A DNA stretch of 63,015 nt from a bacterium (GCA_029210965.1 JARGFZ010000002.1:1-63015), one strand, 5' to 3'. Shown: positions 37,375 through 46,396, numbered from the stretch's first letter. Notes: a model not told the origin generated them from the sequence alone. A program made the numbers and translations.

Positions 37375-39306
37375 TTAGCCTGCAGGTTTTTCCTTTCCTT
37401 CCTGCGTGCTGCGTGCTGCGTCCTGCGTCCTGCCATTGATATAGATCATTAACGCCGACACAGCCGCCGGGGTGATCCCCGGTATCCGGGAGGCCTGTCC
37501 GAGGCTGACTGGGCGAACATCCTCAAAGCGGTCGCGCACCTCCCTTGAGAGAGAGCGCAGAGATGCATAGTCAAGATCTTCCGGTATGGCCATGGATTCC
37601 AGTCGCGCCATTTTCCCCACCATGGCCGTCTGCCTGGCAATGTATCCTTCGTACTTGATCTGAATCTCCACCTGTCTTGCAGCCTTTTCTTCGCGTATGG
37701 GGGAAAACCCCAGGTCAAGGCTTTCAAGGTCCTCGTAGGAGATCTCAGGCTGCTTCAGGACCTGGGTGAGGGAGGTTCCTTTTGGCGGTCCTCCTGCCAG
37801 GCTTACAGTAACCCTGTGGTTTCTGACCGCCTCAAGGCCACTCTCTATCACTCTAACCTTCTCTCGAAGCTGCCCGATCTCCTCCTCGGTAATGAGACCG
37901 GCCATGTATCCCTTTTCCATGAGCCTAAGGTCTGCGTTGTCTTCACGGAGGATAAGTCGGTATTCAGCCCGTGAGGTGAACAGCCTGTAAGGTTCAGTGA
38001 CACCCTTCGTTATCAGGTCATCCACAAGGACTCCCATGTAGGCCTCATCCCTGCCGAGGGTGAGGGACGGCTCTCCCTTCACCTTGAGGGCTGCGTTAAT
38101 GCCCGCAAGCAGGCCCTGTGCCGCTGCTTCCTCGTAGCCTGAAGTGCCGTTGATCTGTCCGGCCAGGTAAAGTCCATGGACCGCCTTGACCATGAGGTCC
38201 GGCCCCAGCTGTGTCGGGTTGACAAAGTCGTACTCTATAGCATAGCCCGGCCGCATGATCTGGACCTCTTCAAGACCCTGGATCGTGCGCAGCATCTTGA
38301 CTTGAACGTCAATGGGCAGGCTTGTGGAAACACCGTTAGGGTAATATTCCCTGGTTTGAAGCCCTTCGGGCTCGAGAAAGACCTGGTGTCCTGTCTTGTC
38401 GGGGAAACGAACGATCTTGTCCTCAATGCTGGGGCAGTACCTGGGCCCCACCCCTTTGATGACACCTTTGTAAAGAGGAGACCTGTCGAGCCCGCCCCGG
38501 ATGGCATCGTGAGTGGCCTGGTTTGTCCTTGTGATCCAGCACGGGACCTGGGGGCGATGGATCCCTCTGGTTTTGAAGGAAAAGGGTTGGGGAACTTCAT
38601 CACCGTACTGCGCCTGGCAGCGGTCAAAGTCTATGGTTTTTGCGTCTAACCTTGGAGTCGTGCCTGTTTTGAGCCTTCCCATCTTGAGATCCAGAGCCCC
38701 GAGAGCGCTGGACAGGTCGGTGGAGGGAAACTCCCCTGCCCTCCCGGCCGGATATTGCGTCATGCCAATATGGATCAGGCCGTTAAGAAAAGTGCCCGAT
38801 GCCACCACCACCGTGCTGGATAGAAACTCCTCACCGGCATGGGTGTAGACACCTCCGATCCGGCGTACACCCTTCCCCTCTTCCATCAGGAAACCTTCCA
38901 CCATGCCCTGTTTAATATGCAGCCCCTCCTGAGCTTCAAGGCGCTCCCGGACCCAGGTTTTATACCCGTACATATCGGCCTGGGCTCTGGAGGATCTAAC
39001 TGCCGGGCCCTTTTTCGTATTGAGTATCCTGTATTGAATACCGGTGGCATCGATGGCCATGGCCATGAGGCCCCCAAGGGCGTCGATCTCTCGAACCAGG
39101 TGTCCCTTTGCCAGCCCGCCAACAGCCGGGTTGCAGGACATGTGGGCTATCTGGTCAATGGAGATGGTGAGCAGCAGGGTTGTCATGCCCATACGGGCAC
39201 TTGCCCACGCCGCTTCACACCCTGCGTGACCAGCTCCTATCACGATGACATCGTAACGGGTGGAGTCCTGGTAACGGGGGGGATCAGGTATAATCTCAGA
39301 TTTCAT
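37375..39306 (-). CDS. mnmG: tRNA uridine 5-carboxymethylaminomethyl modification enzyme MnmG (GidA)
   Basis: 643 aa. FAD-binding IVIGAGHAGCEAAWASARMG at about 25-44, SCNPAVGGLAKGHLVREIDALGG, the QINGTSGYEEAAAQGLLAG signature and the C-terminal IPGITPAAVSALMIYI tRNA-binding domain. With MnmE it modifies U34 of several tRNAs. The first ~15 residues and the last ~18 (RTQDAARSTQ) are encoded by heptad repeats, so the true ends may be shorter. Confidence 0.96.
   Translation of the reverse strand: MKSEIIPDPPRYQDSTRYDVIVIGAGHAGCEAAWASARMGMTTLLLTISIDQIAHMSCNPAVGGLAKGHLVREIDALGGLMAMAIDATGIQYRILNTKKGPAVRSSRAQADMYGYKTWVRERLEAQEGLHIKQGMVEGFLMEEGKGVRRIGGVYTHAGEEFLSSTVVVASGTFLNGLIHIGMTQYPAGRAGEFPSTDLSSALGALDLKMGRLKTGTTPRLDAKTIDFDRCQAQYGDEVPQPFSFKTRGIHRPQVPCWITRTNQATHDAIRGGLDRSPLYKGVIKGVGPRYCPSIEDKIVRFPDKTGHQVFLEPEGLQTREYYPNGVSTSLPIDVQVKMLRTIQGLEEVQIMRPGYAIEYDFVNPTQLGPDLMVKAVHGLYLAGQINGTSGYEEAAAQGLLAGINAALKVKGEPSLTLGRDEAYMGVLVDDLITKGVTEPYRLFTSRAEYRLILREDNADLRLMEKGYMAGLITEEEIGQLREKVRVIESGLEAVRNHRVTVSLAGGPPKGTSLTQVLKQPEISYEDLESLDLGFSPIREEKAARQVEIQIKYEGYIARQTAMVGKMARLESMAIPEDLDYASLRSLSREVRDRFEDVRPVSLGQASRIPGITPAAVSALMIYINGRTQDAARSTQEGKEKPAG
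37404..37431. repeat. heptad array inside the mnmG 3' end
   Basis: GCGTGCT, GCGTGCT, GCGTCCT, GCGTCCT: four units that encode part of the MnmG C-terminal tail. Confidence 0.6.
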
Positions 39307-39544
39307 ATCTCAAATCTCAAAGGGACATTGGATTTTTGCTTATAAAATGCTGTCTGACCCTGTATATCACAACATTTCTTCATTTCAGCCTCAGTAATCC
39401 ACCTTGCTTTCGAATAATGTTCCACGTGAAACATTCGCTGAACACCATGCGGAGCGTTCTATTTAATGTTTCTTCACCTGAATATCAATGGATTTTGAAG
39501 TTCTTTATGTTTTTTCTGAGATTTGAGATCTGAGATCTGAGATT
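39292..39544. repeat. inverted TGAGATY heptad arrays flanking parS 2
   Basis: Arm 1 39292-39319 (AATCTCA, GATTTCA, TATCTCA, AATCTCA) and arm 2 39515-39544 (TCTGAGA, TTTGAGA, TCTGAGA, TCTGAGA) face each other across about 195 bp that contain the second parS site. No gene lies in this gap. Confidence 0.65.
39418..39433. promoter_or_regulatory. parS site 2
   Basis: TGTTCCACGTGAAACA, one mismatch to the ParB consensus, in the mnmE-mnmG gap about 3.1 kb from the first site. Confidence 0.88.
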
Positions 39545-39548
39545 CGCT

Positions 39549-40961
39549 TTACTTCCCAATACAGAATCGGGAAAAAATCTCATCCAGCACCTCATCCACC
39601 GTGAGCTCCCCCGTCAGTTCGCCCACTCCAAGGAGCGCCTCCTGTAGGTCCACGGCAAGCAGTTCCGGTTCCCGGGACTCTCTGATCCCCTCCATGAGGC
39701 GGCTACACCCTTCACGGACCTTCTTCAGGGCTTCTGCCTGCCGAAGGGAGGTGACCACGCCATCCACTTCATTGAGGGCCTGTCCGCCGCCGGTGCAGGT
39801 ATCGTGGATCGCCTCTTTCAGCGCATCGATACCCTCGCCAGTGACAGCTGAGATATTTACGGCTCCCTGAGGTTCTTCAAGCTCCGGGTGACGGGAAAGA
39901 TCGCATTTATTCACAGCAACCACCCTGCGGGTGTGGGTCGTCTCCTGGAGAAGCTGCTGTTCGTCGGAGCTCATTGGTCTGGACCCGTCTATGACCACAA
40001 GGAGCAGATCTGCCCCTTTCATCAGGTTTTTTGTTCTGGTGATGCCTTCCCTTTCCAGGAGGTCCGCCTCACCCCTGATCCCGGCTGTGTCCACCACGAC
40101 CATTGGAATTCCTTTGACGCTGACACGTCCTTCGATGAAATCCCTCGTGGTCCCGGCCGCCTCATGAACTATTGCCCTGTCCTGCTGAAGGAGTGCGTTT
40201 AATAGACTGGACTTGCCTACATTGGGAGCTCCTGCAATTACTACCTTGAGCCCCTCGGCCATGGCTATACCCTCCCTGGCGGTATCCAGAAGCCCTTCTA
40301 CCCTTTCCATGATGACATTGATGGGAGGGACAAGGATACCGGGCTGGATGTCATCTACATCCTCCGGAAAATCGATGGCCGATTCCAGCAGGACCTTTAC
40401 TTCCAGGAGGCCTTCCCGCAACTGCTGGGCCTCCTTTCCCATGGCACCGGCCACCTGTCGCTGCATAACCCGGAGTGCCTCTTCGGTAGACGCAAAGATG
40501 AGGGAAGCTACCGCCTCGGCCTGGGAAAGGTCGATGCGACCGTTGTAAAACGCTCTCCTGGTAAATTCGCCAGGCTCAGCAAGCCGCGCACCGGCCAGTG
40601 TTGCCGCCTCCAGAAGGTTCCCCATGATAAGGGGGCCTCCGTGGGCTGTGATCTCTACAGTATCTTCACCGGTAAAGGAGTTGGGGCCTTTAAAGAATAA
40701 CCACACTGCCTGGTCGATAGGTTCTTCGGGAAAGCCGGGGTAGTGAACGTGGCCAACAACGGCCTTTTTTGGTTCGGGGTCCAGAGGGGAGCCAGCACCC
40801 GGATGAGTGAAGATCCTCCTCCCCACCCCTATGGCATCCGGACCGGTGATACGCACCATGCCGATACCACCAGGACCGGGAGGGGTGGAGATGGCAGTCA
40901 CGGTATCATGAACGTCATGAGCCGATGATGTGATCTCTTTTATTCCCGGATCATCTTTCAT
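39549..40961 (-). CDS. mnmE: tRNA modification GTPase MnmE (TrmE)
   Basis: 470 aa from ATG 40959-40961 (GGAGGAA upstream). N-terminal formyl-THF domain (DTVTAISTPPGPGGIGMVRITG), helical domain, and an inserted G domain with GAPNVGKSSLLNALL, TTRDFIEG, DTAGIR and NKCDLS. Ends in FCIGK, the conserved C-terminal Cys motif. It works with MnmG. A longer in-frame start would read through an octad repeat and is rejected. Confidence 0.96.
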   Translation of the reverse strand: MKDDPGIKEITSSAHDVHDTVTAISTPPGPGGIGMVRITGPDAIGVGRRIFTHPGAGSPLDPEPKKAVVGHVHYPGFPEEPIDQAVWLFFKGPNSFTGEDTVEITAHGGPLIMGNLLEAATLAGARLAEPGEFTRRAFYNGRIDLSQAEAVASLIFASTEEALRVMQRQVAGAMGKEAQQLREGLLEVKVLLESAIDFPEDVDDIQPGILVPPINVIMERVEGLLDTAREGIAMAEGLKVVIAGAPNVGKSSLLNALLQQDRAIVHEAAGTTRDFIEGRVSVKGIPMVVVDTAGIRGEADLLEREGITRTKNLMKGADLLLVVIDGSRPMSSDEQQLLQETTHTRRVVAVNKCDLSRHPELEEPQGAVNISAVTGEGIDALKEAIHDTCTGGGQALNEVDGVVTSLRQAEALKKVREGCSRLMEGIRESREPELLAVDLQEALLGVGELTGELTVDEVLDEIFSRFCIGK

Positions 40962-40990
40962 CGGCTCATTCCTCCGTGGCTGACATCCGC

Positions 40991-41062
40991 GTGAATGCGT
41001 TCGTGCGTTTGTGAGTAAATGCGATCGTTCGCACTTACGCTCCACGCAAACACGCACCCACG
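40991..41062. repeat. inverted octad arrays between mnmE and yidC
   Basis: Arm 1: GTGAATGC, GTTCGTGC, GTTTGTGA, GTAAATGC (40991-41022). Arm 2: GCACTTAC, GCTCCACG, CAAACACG, CACCCACG (41031-41062). Strict period 8 on both sides. Confidence 0.6.
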
Positions 41063-41071
41063 AGACGGTTC

Positions 41072-42775
41072 TTACTTTTTCTTCTTCCCCTTCCCCTTCT
41101 TGGGCTCTTCGAGCTCTGCCACTGCTATCACAGCGGCCTCTTCCAGCTTCATGCTCCTGTTCATCCAGTACTGGTGGGCGATGGTGAGGACGTTGTTGAC
41201 GGTCCAGTAAACGACCAGGCCGGCGGGAAAGCTCAGGAACAGAGCGGTGAACACGACAGGCATGAACATCATGAGCTTGGCCTGCCTCGGATCTCCTGTT
41301 ACAGGTGTCATCCTCTGCTGGAGAACCATGGTGGCGCCCATGAAGATGGGGGTGATGTAAAGAGGGTCTTTAGCCGAAAGGTCGGCGATCCAGAAGAAAA
41401 AGGGAGTATGCCTCAGCTCAATGGCCCCCAGGAGGGCACGATACAGGGCAAAGAAAACAGGGATCTGCACCACGATAGGCAGGCACCCGCTGGCCGGGTT
41501 TACCTTGTTCTCCTGGTAGAGCTTCATGATCTCCTGGTTGAGCTTGTCCTTGTCCTTCTTGTACTTGTCTTTAAGGGCATTGATCTTGGGCTGAAGCCCG
41601 GACATCTTCTTCATGGAGCGGTGGCTGATGGTGGAAAAAGGAATGAAAACAATCTTGATCAAAGCACTCAGGATAATAATAGAAAAGCCATAATTCCCCA
41701 CATATTTATGAAAGAAATTGAGGCCGTCCAGAAGGGGCTTTGCTATAAATCCGAATATGCCCAGCTCGATCGTTTTGATGAGGGATTCAGATACGGTCCG
41801 AAGGGATTTCATCTCCTTAGGTCCGATGTAAGCCGCTGCATTCATGGTAGATGCCGAGCCTGGAGGCAATTGAACCTGCTCAAAAAGCCCGATCTCGACC
41901 CTGTCGCCAGCCCCTTTTCGCGCAAGGGCACCCATGGCCTCATTGGCAGGCATGAGCGCTGCCACAAAATACATGTCCTCCGAAGCGATCCAGGTGAAGG
42001 GCCCTTCAATGTTCTTTTGCCCCTCCAGGCTTTTCCCCTTTATCTTGTCAGGCCTGCCACTCCCCTCATAGTACAGCGCGCCCTGATAACCGTAACGCGA
42101 GGCGCTGAACATGGAACTCTTTTCGCCTCCCACAGGCGGTTCCAGGCCCGGTGCCCACATGAGTGTCGTCCGTCCCCTCAAGGTCTGCTCGGAGCGGTTG
42201 TGCAGTGTCACAGCGCACTCGACATCATACGTATCTGCGTAAAAGGTCAGAGTTTTGACCATCTCCAGCCCTTCCGCTGTTCGATATCTGAAGATAATCC
42301 TATCGCTTTGACCGGCCGACAGGTTCAGGTCTGCTCCTTCAACCTGGAAAAGGGCCTGTGAAAACCCAAGGGGACCTCCAGCGGCTACGAACTCAGCGGC
42401 CATGGGCTGAAGACCACCCTCTTGAACAACGCGCACCATCTCGACAAAGGTGTCCGGGTCGTTAATGTCCTGCCTGTAACGAACAAGCTTGAAGCTGCTT
42501 ATCGCCCCGCCCCTGTTGGTGAGGCGGGCCAGGTACAGGGGTGTCGATATGTTAATGATTTTTTCGTTCGTCGCGACAATAGGCTGAAGTGGTTCGTAAG
42601 GACCGGCCTCGCCAGCCGGAACCGGAGCTATTTTTTCAATAGAGGCAGGTGCCGCTTGTCGGGTCGCTTCCTCCACCGCTATTGGTGCGGGTGGAACTAT
42701 GTAGCGCTGATATACAAACAGGAAGGCGAAAGAGATTGCCAGTGCGAGAATGAGTCTTTTTCCCTGATCATCCAT
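41072..42775 (-). CDS. yidC: membrane protein insertase YidC
   Basis: 567 aa, Gram-negative type: N-terminal helix (RLILALAISFAFLFVYQRY), a large periplasmic beta-domain (about 60-350) and the conserved C-terminal five-helix insertase core (NYGFSIIILSALIKIVFIPF ... GCLPIVVQIPVFFALYRALLGAIELRHTPFFFWIADLS). It inserts inner-membrane proteins, including Fo subunit c. Basic tail KKGKGKKKK. ATG overlaps the yidD stop (TAATG). The jag/khpB gene often found next is absent. Confidence 0.97.
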   Translation of the reverse strand: MDDQGKRLILALAISFAFLFVYQRYIVPPAPIAVEEATRQAAPASIEKIAPVPAGEAGPYEPLQPIVATNEKIINISTPLYLARLTNRGGAISSFKLVRYRQDINDPDTFVEMVRVVQEGGLQPMAAEFVAAGGPLGFSQALFQVEGADLNLSAGQSDRIIFRYRTAEGLEMVKTLTFYADTYDVECAVTLHNRSEQTLRGRTTLMWAPGLEPPVGGEKSSMFSASRYGYQGALYYEGSGRPDKIKGKSLEGQKNIEGPFTWIASEDMYFVAALMPANEAMGALARKGAGDRVEIGLFEQVQLPPGSASTMNAAAYIGPKEMKSLRTVSESLIKTIELGIFGFIAKPLLDGLNFFHKYVGNYGFSIIILSALIKIVFIPFSTISHRSMKKMSGLQPKINALKDKYKKDKDKLNQEIMKLYQENKVNPASGCLPIVVQIPVFFALYRALLGAIELRHTPFFFWIADLSAKDPLYITPIFMGATMVLQQRMTPVTGDPRQAKLMMFMPVVFTALFLSFPAGLVVYWTVNNVLTIAHQYWMNRSMKLEEAAVIAVAELEEPKKGKGKKKK

Positions 42776-43089
42776 TACAATTGTTCCTCTGTATTTAATT
42801 CCATATTCCGCATTCCGGATTCCGAATCAGACCCGGTTATTTTGGAATTTGTAATTTGAAATGTGAGATTTTCTTTTCGTTCCGGTACCGGATCAACCCC
42901 ACCGGGATGAAACGGGTGACATTTCAACAGGCGTTCAGCTGTCAGGAGGGTTCCCTTCCAGGCGCCGTGTCGTTCAAGGGCCAGTTGGGCAAATGCGGAG
43001 CAGGTGGGAACAAATCTGCACGAACCGGGCAGCACAGGAGAGATCCAGCTACGGTAAAACCTGACTGCCGCAAGCATGATAGTTTTCAT
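42775..43089 (-). CDS. yidD: membrane protein insertion efficiency factor YidD
   Basis: 104 aa. Core of about 70 residues with VRFYRSWISPVLPGSCRFVPTCSAFAQLALERHG and LLKCHPFHPGG typical of YidD. It supports YidC-dependent insertion at the inner membrane. Residues from about 72 on (LTFQITNSKITGSDSESGMRN) are read from two heptad arrays and are not family-like. ATG overlaps the rnpA stop (ATGA). Confidence 0.94.
   Translation of the reverse strand: MKTIMLAAVRFYRSWISPVLPGSCRFVPTCSAFAQLALERHGAWKGTLLTAERLLKCHPFHPGGVDPVPERKENLTFQITNSKITGSDSESGMRNMELNTEEQL
42801..42871. repeat. heptad arrays inside the yidD 3' end
   Basis: 42801-42828: CCATATT, CCGCATT, CCGGATT, CCGAATC. 42844-42871: GGAATTT, GTAATTT, GAAATGT, GAGATTT. 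Both have period 7, are roughly complementary, and are translated as the YidD tail. Confidence 0.6.
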
Positions 43090-43463
43090 TGATCCGATGA
43101 CCCTCTGCTCAGGCCCGCCCTCTTAATAAGGTCTATATACTCCATCTTCATTCTCTCGAAAGTTGCCTCAGAGGCTTTCCGGGTCGCTATGACCACGATA
43201 TCCTTACCGGGAACAACGCTGTCGCGATTGAACCTTTGAAGCTCCCTGATGCGCCTTTTGATCCGGTTGCGGGTTACAGCGTTCCCTGTTTTCCGTGACA
43301 CCGTTATCCCGAAACGGGAAGCTGGCAGCTCATTGTCCATAGAAAGAAGGACGAGATAGCGCCCCCCCATTTTCTGCCCTGAGCGCTGTATCTTCAGATA
43401 GTTTGTACGTGAACGAACACGTAAGGAGCGGGGAAAGGTGAAATCCAGGGGTTTCAGGATCAA
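43086..43463 (-). CDS. rnpA: ribonuclease P protein component RnpA
   Basis: 125 aa. [44 protein letters not shown] (the RNR signature) and [13 protein letters not shown]. It assists the RNase P RNA in cutting tRNA 5' leaders. TTG start 43461-43463 overlaps the rpmH stop (TTGA), a tight form of the usual rpmH-rnpA coupling. Confidence 0.95.
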   Translation of the reverse strand: MILKPLDFTFPRSLRVRSRTNYLKIQRSGQKMGGRYLVLLSMDNELPASRFGITVSRKTGNAVTRNRIKRRIRELQRFNRDSVVPGKDIVVIATRKASEATFERMKMEYIDLIKRAGLSRGSSDQ

Positions 43464-43594
43464 ACGGTCAGCCGTTTTCTTCCCTTGGCGCGCCTTCTTT
43501 TCAGGATCAACCGTCCGCCCTTGGTCTTCATGCGGAGCCTGAACCCGTGGGTCCTCTTTCTGGAAATATTGCTTGGTTGATAGGTTCTCTTCAA
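43460..43594 (-). CDS. rpmH: 50S ribosomal protein L34
   Basis: 44 aa read directly from the DNA: begins [17 protein letters not shown] after a TTG start, ends [12 protein letters not shown], the complete L34 sequence pattern. AGGAGG at 43602-43607 lies 7 bases upstream of TTG. First gene of the rpmH-rnpA-yidD-yidC group and divergent from dnaA, as around many bacterial origins. Confidence 0.95.
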   Translation of the reverse strand: MKRTYQPSNISRKRTHGFRLRMKTKGGRLILKRRRAKGRKRLTV

Positions 43595-43843
43595 AGCTGT
43601 TCCTCCTGGTCCAAATCCCCTTATTACGATACCGGGGGAAAAATTTCTTACTTCATTGGTTTATCTTAATCTCACTGCCCCATCGACCAGGACCGCGAAC
43701 ACCAACACGCCGGCCAGCAAGGGTCTAGAGCCCATGGGTCTTTTAGGCGCAAAAAAAGTGTGGAACGTGCCTATATAACAAAGAACGTACAACAGTACAA
43801 GGGAATAGCTTTTTATTTACTTCAATGGCCACAGTTCCTGGAT

Positions 43844-43937
43844 TCAGAACCCAGAACCCAGAACCTAGAACGTAGAATGTAGCACGCAGAATATGCTGAT
43901 TTCGGATCACGGATCACGGATAACGGATAACGATTCT
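43844..43937. repeat. two heptad arrays in the rpmH-dnaA gap
   Basis: 43844-43892: TCAGAAC, CCAGAAC, CCAGAAC, CTAGAAC, GTAGAAT, GTAGCAC, GCAGAAT. 43903-43937: CGGATCA, CGGATCA, CGGATAA, CGGATAA, CGATTCT. The remainder of 43608-43843 and 43938-44130 holds no gene I can support. Confidence 0.65.
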
Positions 43938-44138
43938 CGGTTCACCGCTCCTTTTCCCTTGCCTCCCAACGCAGCCTTCTGATATATCACAAGCTTGTCT
44001 TTCCGGGGGGAAAACAGTCTGATCAAAAACGCCAACACAAAGACAACATGCGGAAGCATATGGGGCTATTCAAAAAGCAGCCTCTCCACGCCAGAAAGAG
44101 CCAGTTAAGTTTTTGTTAAGATGACATTTTTCTGATCT

Positions 44139-44258
44139 GTTTCCACAAATCTACAGCGTTGGCAAATCGAGGCTAAAATACTGGTAAATAACGATGTAAG
44201 CCCATGTTTTTAAACAACTTATAGGCTTTTCCACACCTGTGGAATAGGCTGTGAGTAA
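44139..44258. promoter_or_regulatory. DnaA-box-like cluster upstream of dnaA
   Basis: Near-consensus boxes: GTTTCCACA (44139-44147), TTTTCCACA (44227-44235), TGTGGAATA (44238-44246, reverse of TATTCCACA) and TGTGAGTAA (44250-44258, reverse of TTACTCACA). The middle pair is an inverted couple two bases apart. Likely for dnaA autoregulation and/or one half of a bipartite origin. Confidence 0.6.
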
Positions 44259-44315
44259 ATAGCTGCCGCGGGGCCATCCACAATGGTGCCCCAAGGTCTC
44301 GGAAATTAAGGTAAA

Positions 44316-45701
44316 ATGAAAGCTCAGCAACTCTGGAACAGAATTCTTGCCGTCCTCAAGGAAGAGGTTAACCCACAGATATTCAACTCCTGGTTCGGGA
44401 ACCTGATCCCTGCTGACCTGGATGAAACTGGCCTCCTTCTCGAAGCCCCCCACAGCTTTATAAAAGACTGGGTCGAGGAAAACTACATCTCCACCCTGAC
44501 CAAAATAGCTCAAACGATCACCGGGGAAAACATTTCGGTTCGTATTCAGGTTAATGAAGCACTGGCCCCGCTTTCTGAGGGCACCCAGCAAACACCTGAC
44601 CCCACCGTCGTCGAACCTCCACCACAACCAGCGGCCCCCGCTCCAACGGCGCCCCAGGTAAACAACCACTCTGCTCTTAACCCAAAATACACCTTCGATA
44701 CATTTGTTGTCGGAAGCAGCAACCAGTTTGCCCACGCAGCGACTCTGGCCGTGGCAGAGCATCCCGCTCGTTCCTACAACCCCCTGTTCATCTATGGCGG
44801 GGTTGGTCTGGGCAAAACACACCTCATGCACGCCATAGGCCACCTTGCTAAAGAGCGGGACCCGAAAGTACATCTATGCTATCTCTCTTCGGAACAGTTT
44901 ATGAACGAGCTGATCAACAGCCTGCGGTTCGACCGTATGCCGCAATTCCGGGAGAAATTCAGAAACATGGATATCCTTCTCGTAGATGATATCCAGTTTA
45001 TTGCGGGAAAGGAAAGAACCCAGGAAGAGTTTTTTCACACATTCAACTCTCTTTTTGATTCCCACAAACAGATCGTAGTCTCTTCCGACAAGTTTCCACG
45101 GGAGATGCCGGACCTCGAAGAACGCCTGCGCTCCCGCTTTGAATGGGGGCTTATCGCGGACATCCAGGCTCCGGACCTTGAAACCAAGATCGCCATACTT
45201 GAGAAAAAAGCAGATATCTCCGGCATCACCCTGCCCCAGGGTGTTGCTCTCTTTCTTGCCGAAAATACAGGATCGAACATCCGGGAACTGGAGGGCTATC
45301 TCCAGCGAGTGACAGCGTTTGCGGCATTCGCAAAGACCAAGACCATAAGTATGGATCTGGTTCAGGAGGCCCTCAAAAACCTTCTTGAGCAGAAGAAAAA
45401 GGTTATCACTGTTGAGGAGATACAGAAGAACATCGCTGCCTTTTTCAGTACTAAAGTTTCAGACATGAAATCAAAAAAGAAGAACAAGGCGTTCATCAAA
45501 CCCCGCCACACAGCGATGTTTCTTACACGTCAACTGACAAACCTTTCTCTTCCGGAGATCGGTCGTCATTTCGGAGGCAGGGATCATTCCACGGTTCTTC
45601 ACGCCATCCAGAAAGTTGATAACATAGCCAAGAACAACCAGGACTTTCAAGATACCCTTGACCGTCTTATCAAGGAACTGGAGGGGAATAACCACGGTTA
45701 A
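44316..45701 (+). CDS. dnaA: chromosomal replication initiator DnaA
   Basis: 461 aa. Domain I (1-85), a Pro/Ala-rich linker (about 100-120), AAA+ domain with Walker A GGVGLGKTH near 165, DILLVDDIQFIAGKE, and arginine-rich ERLRSRFEWGL. Domain IV has the DnaA-box helix GRDHSTVLHAIQKV near 425. ATG start after AAGG. It opens the origin; the adjoining gaps contain its likely binding sites. Confidence 0.98.
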   Translation: MKAQQLWNRILAVLKEEVNPQIFNSWFGNLIPADLDETGLLLEAPHSFIKDWVEENYISTLTKIAQTITGENISVRIQVNEALAPLSEGTQQTPDPTVVEPPPQPAAPAPTAPQVNNHSALNPKYTFDTFVVGSSNQFAHAATLAVAEHPARSYNPLFIYGGVGLGKTHLMHAIGHLAKERDPKVHLCYLSSEQFMNELINSLRFDRMPQFREKFRNMDILLVDDIQFIAGKERTQEEFFHTFNSLFDSHKQIVVSSDKFPREMPDLEERLRSRFEWGLIADIQAPDLETKIAILEKKADISGITLPQGVALFLAENTGSNIRELEGYLQRVTAFAAFAKTKTISMDLVQEALKNLLEQKKKVITVEEIQKNIAAFFSTKVSDMKSKKKNKAFIKPRHTAMFLTRQLTNLSLPEIGRHFGGRDHSTVLHAIQKVDNIAKNNQDFQDTLDRLIKELEGNNHG

Positions 45702-45705
45702 TCAC

Positions 45706-45787
45706 GTGCCTGGGTGGGTGCGCAATTGCGTAAGTGAGACAATAACAACAATATCTCGCACGCACGTTTTACTCACGCACGAACTCA
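45706..45787. repeat. inverted octad arrays after dnaA
   Basis: Arm 1 45706-45737: GTGCCTGG, GTGGGTGC, GCAATTGC, GTAAGTGA. Arm 2 45756-45787: TCGCACGC, ACGTTTTA, CTCACGCA, CGAACTCA. Period 8 on both arms, within the presumed origin. Confidence 0.55.
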
Positions 45788-46100
45788 CATGTTATCCCCG
45801 CACCCTGTTCTCAACCCTGTTTACAAACCTGTGCATTTCTCTTCCTCCATTTTAAGTTGTGGAACAACCCCACCTTTCCCCGAATAACCCCACAACACAA
45901 GCCCTTTACTTTTTATAAATTAATCAAAGCCTTTCGAAGCTTTCCACACAATCCCCAGGGCCTACTACTCCTGCTACTGTTTTTCTTTATAAATAAAATT
46001 ATAAATATAATTAAAGTGTTAAGTGTTGCTTTACGGTACACCGTTCGTGTAAAATGAGAAGGAATCTATCCTATTTTCACATTTTCAGGCCAGAAAAAAG
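45788..46100. other. candidate replication origin (oriC) between dnaA and dnaN
   Basis: Gene-free. DnaA-box-like sites: TTATCCCCG (45792-45800), TTGTGGAAC (45857-45865) and TTTCCACA (45941-45948). A strongly AT-rich tract follows at 45980-46016 (TTTATAAATAAAATTATAAA core), a plausible unwinding element. Position between dnaA and dnaN and nearby parS sites support it. The boxes are individually imperfect, so a bipartite origin with the cluster before dnaA is possible. Confidence 0.6.
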
Positions 46101-46261
46101 CCAGAAAACCAGTACAGGTGTGTCTTTTCAGACAACCATAGTGACCAACAATGAAAATTGATGGACTCTAAAAAGCTCATCAGTCAATTTTGCCGTCGGC
46201 GGGACGGGGTTGGGGACCAAGCCAAATATGTGGGGCGAATTCACTTCCCCCTGCGCGGGAG

Positions 46262-46293
46262 TCTTGCATTTGGCGTGACCGCCCAATGCAAGA
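46262..46293. promoter_or_regulatory. hairpin upstream of dnaN
   Basis: TCTTGCATT and AATGCAAGA are perfectly complementary (9 bp), with an inner GGCG/CGCC stem and loop TGAC. It is followed by GAAAAAAG. A TATAAT at 46347-46352 lies downstream and may be the dnaN -10; no good -35 is seen. Role unknown. Confidence 0.45.
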
Positions 46294-46396
46294 TGAAAAA
46301 AGAGATTTTTGGCGAGGTTTTCAAGAGAGAATACTTTCAGAATCACTATAATATTTGTCCCAAACGGGCTGCTGCCCGAGAACAGGAGGGTTGAAG

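Noticed and set aside
46158-46200. Fifth copy of the 160-bp repeat (TGATGGACTCTAAAAAGCTCATCAG)
   Set aside because: Only the outer edge resembles the repeat; internal stems are absent, so at most a decayed remnant.
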